DNA of 16,841 nt from CAYJLB01 sp964370845 (GTDB taxonomy: Bacteria > Bacillota > Clostridia > Oscillospirales > Ruminococcaceae). This document shows positions 1 through 5,847 of this stretch, piece after piece (position 1 is the stretch's first letter; every line of letters starts with the position of its first letter). The stretch is from positions 1-16,841 of the forward strand of contig CAYJLB010000048.1 in the NCBI GenBank assembly GCA_964370845.1. Direction: 5' to 3'. A model generated the notes under the pieces. The model saw only the letters and a list, made by a program, of their open reading frames with translations. It searched no databases and was not told the origin of the DNA. The translations under genes were made by a program, and so were the position numbers.

Positions 1-44
1 AACAAGATGACGTTATTGCAAGAACTTTCCACTCGAAAGTTTAA
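1..44 (+). CDS. pflB: Pyruvate formate-lyase, C-terminal end only (partial)
   Basis: Reading from base 3, the window opens with 13 codons, QDDVIARTFHSKV, then TAA at 42-44. This matches the extreme C-terminus of pyruvate formate-lyase, where the E. coli enzyme ends in a closely similar ...QDVI-RTF... string. The enzyme cleaves pyruvate with CoA to acetyl-CoA and formate using a glycyl radical; the radical glycine region lies upstream, outside the window. The assignment rests on this short tail plus the activase gene pflA starting 62 bases downstream on the same strand. Other glycyl-radical enzymes have related tails, so the family is firmer than the exact substrate. Confidence 0.8.
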   Translation, partial: QDDVIARTFHSKV

Positions 45-55
45 GAAAAAATTAG

Positions 56-89
56 AAAAGAGCGACCTTTTATTAAGGTTGCTCTTTTT
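56..89 (+). terminator. Intrinsic terminator between pflB and pflA
   Basis: A stem of about 14 bp (left arm 56-69, right arm 75-88, one G-T wobble, five-base loop 70-74) ends in a run of T. It follows the pflB stop by 11 bases and lies 17 bases before the pflA start. It probably ends most pflB transcripts while letting some continue into pflA, which would fit a catalytic activase being needed in smaller amounts than its substrate enzyme. I see no separate pflA promoter in the remaining gap. Confidence 0.85.
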
Positions 90-106
90 GTTAAGGCGGT
101 GTTATA

Positions 107-859
107 ATGATTTATAGTGGTAAAGGTTATATACATTCAATAGATTCTTTAGGGACAGTTGATGGACCTGGAATAAGAATGGTGGTTTTTACACAAGGTT
201 GTCCTTTAAGGTGCAAATATTGTCATAATCCCGACACTTGGAAGCCTATGGTTGGAAAAACCATGACTGTAGATGAAATATTGGAGAAGTATGAGGCTAT
301 AAAGGCGTTCTCGAAGGGTGGAATTACTGTAACTGGTGGAGAACCTCTTATTCAAATGGAATTTATTACTAATTTGTTTGCAGTCTGTAAGGAGAGGGGA
401 ATTCACACCTGTTTAGACACCTCAGGTTTTTCTTTTTCAAAGGAAAATATTCAAGGGTATGATAAACTTATGGCTGTGACCGACCTTATTTTACTTGATA
501 TTAAGCATATAAATGACGAAGAACATAAGAAGTTAACGGGAGTTAGCAATAGAAACATATTAAAGTTTGCAAAATATCTTTCCGACATAAAAAAAGATGT
601 TTGGATAAGACATGTTGCTGTGCCAAATATTACAATTAATGATGAATATTTGCTTGAACTAGGATATTTTCTTGGTGGGCTTAAAAATATAAAAGCCCTT
701 GACGTATTGCCTTTTCACAAAATGGGAGAGGAAAAATATTTGTCAATGAATATAAATCCGCCCCTTGGTGAAACTCCAAACGCAACGGACGAACAAGCTA
801 TTTATTGTAAAAATAAAATTATCGAGGGAATAAAAAAGCGACTTAAAGAAAATAAATAA
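107..859 (+). CDS. pflA: Pyruvate formate-lyase activating enzyme (radical SAM)
   Basis: This 250-residue protein is the size expected for PFL activase. The enzyme reductively cleaves S-adenosylmethionine to place the glycyl radical on pyruvate formate-lyase under anaerobic conditions, in the cytoplasm. The radical-SAM cluster motif is Cys32-x3-Cys36-x2-Cys39 (GCPLRCKYCHNPDTW), preceded by the family's DGPGIR segment at 19-24; the GGE motif of the SAM site is in TVTGGEP, near residues 74-80. The start ATG has AAGGCGGTG just upstream. The gene follows the pflB tail, the usual pflB-pflA order, and ends at a terminator. There is no ferredoxin-like insert, which sets it apart from many activases of other glycyl-radical enzymes. 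Identification is secure. Confidence 0.95.
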   Translation: MIYSGKGYIHSIDSLGTVDGPGIRMVVFTQGCPLRCKYCHNPDTWKPMVGKTMTVDEILEKYEAIKAFSKGGITVTGGEPLIQMEFITNLFAVCKERGIHTCLDTSGFSFSKENIQGYDKLMAVTDLILLDIKHINDEEHKKLTGVSNRNILKFAKYLSDIKKDVWIRHVAVPNITINDEYLLELGYFLGGLKNIKALDVLPFHKMGEEKYLSMNINPPLGETPNATDEQAIYCKNKIIEGIKKRLKENK

Positions 860-864
860 TAATA

Positions 865-906
865 AAAAAGTGTGATGAAACTGAAATAGCTTCATCACAC
901 TTTTTA
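865..906. terminator. Bidirectional terminator between convergent pflA and ACT-protein genes
   Basis: Perfect inverted repeat: GTGTGATGAA at 870-879 and its complement at 891-900, with an 11-base loop. It is flanked by an A-run on the left and a T-run on the right, so the stem extends and gives a T-tract on either strand. It separates pflA (+) from the end of the long minus-strand run and can serve both. Confidence 0.9.
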
Positions 907-1338
907 TTACATTGCGTTAATTTCTGCTGAAGTTAAAATTTTGATTTTTCCTTCTTCCAAAACTTTAATTGCTTCTTCATTATTTTCAACACGAAGAATT
1001 ACATAAGCCACATCGTCAGTTTTGCTGATGAAAGCGTACATATATTCAACACTAATATTTTTCTCGGATAAAACAGCCATTGCATTTGCAAGTCCGCCTG
1101 GCTTATCGTCTACACCGATTGCAATAACTTGAGTTAAAGAAACCGTACAATTAGCTTCTTTAAACATTTTTTCAGCTTTTTCTGGGTCATTTACGATTAA
1201 ACGCATAATCCCAAAGTCTTTTGTATCAGCGATACATAATGCTCTAATATCGATTTTATTTTCCTCTAAAAGTTTAGTGATTTCTGCAAGTCTACCTTGC
1301 TTGTTTTCAACGAAAATTGATAATTGCTTAATTAACAT
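907..1338 (-). CDS. Tandem ACT-domain protein, probable aromatic amino-acid sensor
   Basis: A 143-residue protein made of two consecutive ACT domains and little else: the first is about residues 1-70 (starting IKQLSIFVENKQGRLAEIT), the second about 71-143 (VIAIGVDDKPGGLANAMAVL). Both carry the N-terminal strand and the glycine-containing turn (QGRL, PGGL) where ACT domains bind amino acids. Stand-alone double-ACT proteins next to phenylacetate-CoA ligase genes are a familiar arrangement in anaerobes. The direct target is not known, so a sensor or regulator of aryl-acid metabolism is inference. The start has a near-ideal AAGGAGG upstream and lies 20 bases after the paaK stop, so the two genes are co-transcribed. 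Confidence 0.88.
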   Translation of the reverse strand: MLIKQLSIFVENKQGRLAEITKLLEENKIDIRALCIADTKDFGIMRLIVNDPEKAEKMFKEANCTVSLTQVIAIGVDDKPGGLANAMAVLSEKNISVEYMYAFISKTDDVAYVILRVENNEEAIKVLEEGKIKILTSAEINAM

Positions 1339-1358
1339 AAAAATTCCTCCTTTATAAA

Positions 1359-2666
1359 TTAAACTACTTTTCTTTTGTCAATAACTCTTACAGCTTTACC
1401 GATGCTACGCTCAATTGATTTTGGTTCAACCAATTTTACTGTAGCTGCAATTCCTAAAGTGGATTCAATTTGCTCACGAATTAAATTCTCTTGTTCATTT
1501 AAAACTCTAACTTCGTCCGAGAACATTTCTTGTGATATTTCAACTCTTACTTCTAATGTGTCAGCATTATTTACTCTATCAACAATTAATTGATAGTTTG
1601 GAGTAGTAGATCCCATTGAAAGAAGAACACTTTCAATTTGTGATGGGAAAACGTTTACTCCACGGATAATAAGCATATCGTCAGAACGTCCACGAGGTTT
1701 AAGCATTTTAATTAAAGTTCTTCCACAAGCACAAGTTCCTTTTTCTAAAACTGCAATATCGCGAGTTCTATATCTAATTAGTGGGAAAGCCTCTTTTGAA
1801 ATACAAGTAAAAACAAGTTCGCCTTCCTCACCGTAAGGAAGAACTTCTAGTGTATCAGGGTCAATTATTTCAGGGATAAAGTGGTCTTCATTAATATGCA
1901 TACCGCTTTGGTCTTCACATTCAAAAGAAACACCAGGGCCTACAATTTCAGATAAACCGTAAATATCATATGCTTTAAGTCCTAATTTATCCTCAATTTC
2001 AGCACGCATTTCCTCTGTCCAAGGTTCTGCACCGAAGATACCAGCTTTAAGGTTAATGTCATCTTTTGTAATACCCATTTCTTCCATTGTTTCAGCAATA
2101 AACATTGCGTAAGAAGGAGTACAACAGATAATTGTTGAGCCAAAATCCTTAATAATATTAATTTGACGTTGAGTGTTTCCTGAAGAAACAGGGATAGTTG
2201 TACAGCCAACTTTTTCCGCACCATAATGAAGTCCAAGTCCACCTGTAAACAAGCCGTAGCCGTAAGAAGTGTGCATATAGTCTTTGCTTGTTCCGCCAGC
2301 AGCAGAAATTGCACGAGCAACGCAGTTCGACCACATATCTACGTCGTTTTGCGTATAACCAACAACGATTTGTTTTCCTGTAGTACCAGAAGAAGCGTGA
2401 AGTCTTACAACTTCGTCCATTGGGACTGCAAAAAGTCCGTATGGATATGTATCGCGCAAGTCTTGTTTTACTGTAAAAGGTAATTTTGATAAATCAGCAA
2501 CCGACTTAATATCTTCAGGTTTAAGTCCGATTTCTTCCATTTTTTCACGATAATAAGGAACGTTATCGTAAATCTTTTTCACAGTTTTTGAAAGGCGAAA
2601 ACTTTGCAACGCCTCCATTTCGTGTGGCAACGCACATTCTAAGTCTTTTTCCCAATAATTTGACAT
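1359..2666 (-). CDS. paaK: Phenylacetate-CoA ligase (arylacetate-CoA ligase), copy 1
   Basis: AMP-forming acyl-CoA synthetase of the PaaK family: arylacetate + ATP + CoA gives arylacetyl-CoA + AMP + PPi, in the cytoplasm. The phosphate-binding loop is HASSGTTGKQIVVGYT. The adenylate-binding segment is YGLSEIVGPG, followed by GMHINEDHF, and the CACGRT and GRSDDMLIIRGVNVFPSQIE segments mark the family. The catalytic lysine is in SIGKAVRV near the C-terminus. I chose ATG at 2666 (435 residues): GGAAAGGG lies 10 bases upstream, while the TTG two codons earlier has only four bases of spacing. The P-loop reads GKQ where the family and copy 2 have GKP. It sits 34 bases after the YbjQ gene and is followed by the ACT gene. 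The exact aryl substrate cannot be read from sequence. Confidence 0.93.
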   Translation of the reverse strand: MSNYWEKDLECALPHEMEALQSFRLSKTVKKIYDNVPYYREKMEEIGLKPEDIKSVADLSKLPFTVKQDLRDTYPYGLFAVPMDEVVRLHASSGTTGKQIVVGYTQNDVDMWSNCVARAISAAGGTSKDYMHTSYGYGLFTGGLGLHYGAEKVGCTTIPVSSGNTQRQINIIKDFGSTIICCTPSYAMFIAETMEEMGITKDDINLKAGIFGAEPWTEEMRAEIEDKLGLKAYDIYGLSEIVGPGVSFECEDQSGMHINEDHFIPEIIDPDTLEVLPYGEEGELVFTCISKEAFPLIRYRTRDIAVLEKGTCACGRTLIKMLKPRGRSDDMLIIRGVNVFPSQIESVLLSMGSTTPNYQLIVDRVNNADTLEVRVEISQEMFSDEVRVLNEQENLIREQIESTLGIAATVKLVEPKSIERSIGKAVRVIDKRKVV

Positions 2667-2700
2667 TTTCAATCAACCCTTTCCGAGATTTAGTATTTAT

Positions 2701-3012
2701 TTATTTATACTTAACAGCAGTACCGTATACCATAATTTCTGCCGCTCCTTGCATTACAGCAGCAGAAGAAAATCTACAATTTACAATTGCATCAGCGTTA
2801 AGTTTATTTGCTTGCTCAATCATTCTATTAGTGGCAATTTGTCTTGCTTCGTCCATCATTTTTGTGTATGAACCAAGTTCGCCACCAATCATTGTTTTAA
2901 AGCCTTGCCCCATATCTTTGAACATATTTTTGCTTTGGATAGTGCTTCCTTGTACAAGACCTAACATTTCAAGTTCTTTTCCTGTTATATTTTCAGTATT
3001 TACAATTAACAT
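2701..3012 (-). CDS. YbjQ/UPF0145 family (heavy-metal-binding domain) protein
   Basis: A 103-residue protein matching the YbjQ/UPF0145 family in full length, including the internal sequence GGELGSYTKMMDEARQIATNRM and the C-terminal NADAIVNCRFSSAAVMQGAAEIMVYGTAV. Family members are small oligomeric proteins labelled heavy-metal-binding, but the biochemical role is not established. The start codon lies one base after the stop of the upstream membrane-protein gene, and its AAAGGAGAG site lies inside that gene's last codons, so translation is probably coupled. YbjQ proteins are often found beside small membrane proteins, and here the partner is the four-helix protein just upstream. It has one cysteine, in NCRF. 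Confidence 0.9.
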   Translation of the reverse strand: MLIVNTENITGKELEMLGLVQGSTIQSKNMFKDMGQGFKTMIGGELGSYTKMMDEARQIATNRMIEQANKLNADAIVNCRFSSAAVMQGAAEIMVYGTAVKYK

Positions 3013-3013
3013 A

Positions 3014-3394
3014 CTAAATCTCTCCTTTTAGTTTATTTTTAGTTTTATATTTAAAAATAATATCTATTAAAATTCCAAGTCCAATAAAAATCCAATAAGA
3101 AATAATCCAAATTATCCATAAATTATTAGTAGTTCCACCAGAAGGGTCAACGCCATTTGTGTTGAAAATTACACCGATTATATAGGCGATAATATATCCT
3201 AAAGTGGCTGTAATAGTGGTGAAATTAAGCTTGAATATATATGTTATAGGAAGAATAATTATCCCCGCTAAAGCGACAATCAAAGGTCCTTCTTTCATTT
3301 GGTGAATATCAAAAGTAATAAACCTACATATTATATAAAAAATTACAAAAAGCGAAATCGAACTAGCTATCCATAAAAAATTGTATTTTTTCAT
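3014..3394 (-). CDS. Small four-helix membrane protein, unknown function
   Basis: A 126-residue hydrophobic protein that I do not recognise. It has about four predicted membrane segments, near residues 7-27, 37-54, 59-80 and 91-112. A polar loop (NTNGVDPSGGTTNN) lies between the third and fourth, and a lysine-rich tail (KYKTKNKLKGE) probably faces the cytoplasm. It is translationally coupled to the following YbjQ gene (one-base gap), suggesting that the two act together at the membrane. The start ATG has AAAGGA at nine bases, but that site can fold into a small hairpin (see the separate entry). It could be a co-factor or anchor for YbjQ; no function is claimed. Confidence 0.75.
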   Translation of the reverse strand: MKKYNFLWIASSISLFVIFYIICRFITFDIHQMKEGPLIVALAGIIILPITYIFKLNFTTITATLGYIIAYIIGVIFNTNGVDPSGGTTNNLWIIWIISYWIFIGLGILIDIIFKYKTKNKLKGEI

Positions 3395-3409
3395 AAGGAC
3401 AAATCCTTT
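3395..3409 (-). promoter_or_regulatory. Hairpin that can hide the ribosome site of the four-helix protein gene
   Basis: On the minus strand the site AAAGGA is followed by TTTG and then TCCTT directly before the ATG. AAGGA and TCCTT pair perfectly (3395-3399 with 3404-3408) around a four-base loop, so the ribosome site would be paired. The stem is only five base pairs, so the effect may be slight; readthrough of ribosomes from the upstream HPP gene would open it. Confidence 0.4.
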
Positions 3410-3427
3410 CGGTAGTAAGCTATTTGA

Positions 3428-3928
3428 CTACTCATCTTTTGAAGTGCTATTGGTTTTTAATATAAGTTTTGCTAGAGGCATTTTCACTATAGATAAAAGA
3501 ATTATAAAGCAAAGTGAAAAAATTGCTACTAAAATAGGTTTGTCAGTTACTACAAGAGCCAAAACCAGTGCCGCTGCGGGCGGGTGTTCGTAGTCCAAAA
3601 TCGTCATGCAAAGTGTAGCAAAGAAAAGTGCTGCACCAGCGAAAATAATTACCGTTACTTCATTTGGCGAAAAGGTAGAAAGTATTACTCCTGCTAAAGC
3701 TCCGAAAACACAAGCGGATAAATAACCGCCTATTAAAACCTTTGTTCTAACAGAATCGGCTTTTGGAAAGGCAAAAGCTATGAAAGATGACGCAGCTAAG
3801 GAAGTAAGCCAAATATTATTATCAAAAATATGTACAATAAAAAGCGAAAGCATTACAAAAACTGAAACACATAAACTTCTTAAAATGCAAAGGCGAATTT
3901 CTGCTTTGCTGAAATCAGGTTTATTCAT
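3428..3928 (-). CDS. HPP family integral membrane protein
   Basis: A 166-residue membrane protein with five to six hydrophobic segments (roughly 17-35, 40-56, 64-86, 92-111, 117-133, 137-157). The signature His-Pro-Pro is at 115-117 in DYEHPPAAALVLALV, which assigns it to the HPP family. Some cyanobacterial HPP proteins take part in nitrite transport; the substrate in anaerobic Bacillota is unknown. I placed the start at ATG 3928, with GAAGGGAG 13 bases upstream. An in-frame TTG at 3970 would add 14 residues and overlap the end of the lipoprotein gene. The N-terminus after the chosen start (MNKPDFSKAEIRLC) looks like a natural cytoplasmic lead-in. It lies inside the small-gene block downstream of iorB. 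Confidence 0.85.
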   Translation of the reverse strand: MNKPDFSKAEIRLCILRSLCVSVFVMLSLFIVHIFDNNIWLTSLAASSFIAFAFPKADSVRTKVLIGGYLSACVFGALAGVILSTFSPNEVTVIIFAGAALFFATLCMTILDYEHPPAAALVLALVVTDKPILVAIFSLCFIILLSIVKMPLAKLILKTNSTSKDE

Positions 3929-3962
3929 ACTTATGCCATTGCTCCCTTCTTTGCCTACAGGA

Positions 3963-4595
3963 CTAATCAACTACTTCAGTGCCACCCCATTCGATAACAG
4001 TAAAACCGCTTCTTTCAAAAGGAGTTAATTGTTGCTCCTCAATTTCAATTTCATCTTCAAGGGCTTTAAACGCCATAAACACACGTTGAATGCTGTCAGG
4101 CTCAGGTGTAATGGTTAATTCAGCATTATCCCTATACAATTCTTCTTGGAAAGAGATAAGGTTATATGGATTTTCTATCATACGAGGCAACCAATAAACA
4201 ATAAATTCGTTATATTCTTTTGGGTTTAACCCTAAATATTCTAGTTTTTCAATTAAAAATTCCTCAGTGTCCTCACCTTTAACAACAAAACCCTTGCTTA
4301 AATCATATTCAACATTGCTATATCCGTCCCAAAATAGATAAGAATATTCTTTTCCATCGTTGATAATTGTTCCATCTGGATATGCTGTTACTTCCCAGCC
4401 ATTTTCATATGTAGGATAGGTAAACAATAATTCTCCATTAAAATCTAAGTCAACAGATACGTCCATTTCCTCTGTAGGGTAAAGATAGATAACAGGTTTT
4501 TCAGAAACTGGCTCAGGTTCCCTCATATCTTCGAATTCACAAGCGACTAAAGATAGCATACAAACTGAAATTATAATAAATAGTAACTTTTTCAT
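3963..4595 (-). CDS. Predicted lipoprotein, conserved but uncharacterised
   Basis: A 210-residue protein with a lipoprotein signal peptide: MKK, a hydrophobic core, then the lipobox LSLVAC with the lipidated Cys at 19. It should therefore be anchored on the outer face of the membrane. The mature part starts with an acidic, proline-rich linker (residues 20-33). It then reads KPVIYLYPTEEMDVSVDLD and continues with a Gly/Trp/Tyr-rich segment (YPDGTIINDGKEYSYLFWDG) that I have seen in many clostridial secreted proteins of unknown role. The C-terminus ends in GFTVIEWGGTEVVD. The start ATG shares its A with the TAA of the upstream membrane-protein gene (TAATG), so the pair is translationally coupled. 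AAAGGAG lies 8 bases before the start. No enzyme motif is visible. Confidence 0.8.
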   Translation of the reverse strand: MKKLLFIIISVCMLSLVACEFEDMREPEPVSEKPVIYLYPTEEMDVSVDLDFNGELLFTYPTYENGWEVTAYPDGTIINDGKEYSYLFWDGYSNVEYDLSKGFVVKGEDTEEFLIEKLEYLGLNPKEYNEFIVYWLPRMIENPYNLISFQEELYRDNAELTITPEPDSIQRVFMAFKALEDEIEIEEQQLTPFERSGFTVIEWGGTEVVD

Positions 4596-5068
4596 TAAGA
4601 ACTCCTTTTTGTTAAAGATTTTTTACCAAAGAGATAGCCTAAAGTAAAGATTATAATCATTATGATAAGAGCAATAACGATTATTGTTAGCATATAGTTT
4701 CCGCCAAAAAGATTAGCAAATAATCCAACAATGGAGGAATATAGATATACAGGGACAGAGGTTGTAAACATTTGTGATAGTCCAGCTAAAGCGAAATCTC
4801 TATTTTCATCTGAAACAAGTAGAAATTGCCAAACATATAAAAGTAAGGAGAGAATACCAGTTAAATTACCGATTAAAATTGCTACAATTGGCTTCCAGTT
4901 AGTTTTAGAATACCGAGTTCCAAGCCAAAACCAAAATACTACCACAGCCAATGGAACTATATAGAGAATAACTGTGCCTATAGTGGCTAGTGAAATTGAC
5001 CAATTAATTATATGCCCAGTTAAAATTGGAACTAGCGTTAGTAAAATCAATAATAATTTAGTTTTCAT
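4595..5068 (-). CDS. Five-helix membrane protein, unknown function
   Basis: A 157-residue hydrophobic protein that I cannot assign. Segments likely to cross the membrane lie near residues 4-22, 27-50, 61-83, 106-121 and 124-149. The C-terminal tail GKKSLTKRSS is basic. The ribosome site GAAAGGGG lies eight bases before the ATG. It is the first gene after a candidate promoter (5111-5138), and its TAA overlaps the ATG of the downstream lipoprotein gene by one base, so membrane protein and lipoprotein are made together and may form one envelope complex. Its relation to the surrounding aryl-acid genes is unclear. Confidence 0.72.
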   Translation of the reverse strand: MKTKLLLILLTLVPILTGHIINWSISLATIGTVILYIVPLAVVVFWFWLGTRYSKTNWKPIVAILIGNLTGILSLLLYVWQFLLVSDENRDFALAGLSQMFTTSVPVYLYSSIVGLFANLFGGNYMLTIIVIALIIMIIIFTLGYLFGKKSLTKRSS

Positions 5069-5110
5069 TTAGTATTTCCCCTTTCAAATAAAAAAAATGT
5101 ACATTTTATA

Positions 5111-5138
5111 GTTATATGTTTGGAAAATCTATTTTCAA
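5111..5138 (-). promoter_or_regulatory. Candidate promoter for the small membrane/lipoprotein gene block
   Basis: On the minus strand, TTGAAA (5138-5133) and TATAAC (5116-5111) are 16 bases apart, five of six matches each to the vegetative sigma-factor consensus. It lies just past the iorB stop and before the five-helix protein gene. A 14-bp palindrome (AAAATGT and its complement, 5094-5107) covers the expected start point and could be an operator, or be chance in AT-rich DNA. No terminator is seen after iorB, so iorB transcripts may also read through. Confidence 0.4.
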
Positions 5139-5145
5139 TTGTTTC

Positions 5146-5724
5146 TTATATCATTTTTTGTCCAACAGCAAAAGCATTTTTGTTTAATTCAAGGAATTTT
5201 GGAGGAACACATTCCTCTAATGCTTTTTGCCATATATTTTCTTCAAATTCAAGCAAAGTTGAAACTGCACCCATTATAACAACGTTTGAAGCCTTTGCGT
5301 TTCCAAGTTTAGTAGCTTCTTCCAGTGCGTTTACAGCAATTATATCTACTCCAAGAGCTTTTATTTTTTCAATAATTTCCTTTGGATACTCCATTGCGCC
5401 AATTATAACAGGCATTGGATTTGTAGTTTGTGTGGAAACTATCATTTTTCCACCTTCTTTTAAATAAGGCACCCATCTTGCTGCCTCTAATTGTTCAAAA
5501 GAGATGATTATATCAGCTTCTCCAAGGTCGATAATTGGAGAAGAAACAAGCTCGCCATATTTAACGTAAGTTACAACAGAACCGCCACGTTGGCTCATTC
5601 CGTGAACTTCAGAAACCTTTACGTCTTCACCATTTTGTAGAAGAACGTTACCCATTAAACGTGAGGCAAGAAGTGAACCTTGTCCACCTACGCCCACAAT
5701 CATTATATTAGTTGTCTTTTTCAT
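5146..5724 (-). CDS. iorB: Indolepyruvate ferredoxin oxidoreductase, beta subunit
   Basis: A 192-residue protein of the 2-oxoacid oxidoreductase gamma-type domain, full length for IorB. With IorA it oxidatively decarboxylates aryl-2-oxoacids (indolepyruvate, phenylpyruvate, 4-hydroxyphenylpyruvate) to arylacyl-CoA, reducing ferredoxin. The family marks are the N-terminal glycine-rich segment IMIVGVGGQGSLLASRLMG and the string SEVHGMSQRGGSVVTYVKYG. I chose ATG at 5724: AAAGGA lies 12 bases upstream, whereas the earlier in-frame ATG at 5736 directly abuts that site. It follows iorA on the same strand after an unusually long 117-base gap that holds a terminator-like hairpin. Identification is secure from sequence and neighbour. 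Confidence 0.95.
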   Translation of the reverse strand: MKKTTNIMIVGVGGQGSLLASRLMGNVLLQNGEDVKVSEVHGMSQRGGSVVTYVKYGELVSSPIIDLGEADIIISFEQLEAARWVPYLKEGGKMIVSTQTTNPMPVIIGAMEYPKEIIEKIKALGVDIIAVNALEEATKLGNAKASNVVIMGAVSTLLEFEENIWQKALEECVPPKFLELNKNAFAVGQKMI

Positions 5725-5780
5725 TATTATGACCATTCCTTTCTAAGTTTTGTGTGGCTTTTTTACACAAGTTTTAAAGT

Positions 5781-5811
5781 AAAAAAGTTTCGCCCGTCGT
5801 ATTTGGCGAAA
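5781..5811 (-). terminator. Terminator-like hairpin between iorA and iorB
   Basis: Read on the minus strand: a seven-bp stem, TTTCGCC with GGCGAAA (5811-5805 and 5794-5788), ten-base loop, one C, then TTTTTT (5786-5781). This is the layout of an intrinsic terminator, although the stem is short with four G-C pairs. It lies 31 bases after the iorA stop and 57 bases before the chosen iorB start, so it would lower or condition iorB expression. A second small hairpin (TTGTGT with ACACAA, 5750-5755 and 5765-5770) lies between it and the iorB ribosome site. Confidence 0.5.
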
Positions 5812-5824
5812 AGCACAAAACGAT

Positions 5825-5847
5825 GTTTGAAAATTTTATTTTCAAAC
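5825..5847 (-). repeat. Inverted repeat spanning the iorA stop codon
   Basis: GTTTGAAAAT (5825-5834) and its exact complement (5838-5847) form a ten-bp stem with a three-base loop. The iorA TGA lies in one arm. On the minus strand it is not followed directly by a T-run, so it looks more like a 3'-end stabilising or processing hairpin than a terminator. It stands just ahead of the terminator-like hairpin at 5781-5811. Confidence 0.6.

Noticed and set aside
2588..3031. Plus-strand 147-codon reading frame opposite paaK and ybjQ
   Set aside because: Antisense to two clearly recognised genes with good ribosome sites. The same applies to the plus-strand frames at 1375-1593, 2226-2483, 5120-5467 and 9132-9455.
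3929..3970. Longer HPP protein starting at TTG 3970
   Set aside because: Would overlap the lipoprotein gene end; the 14 extra residues are not membrane-like and the ATG at 3928 has a GAAGGGAG upstream. Kept as an alternative only.
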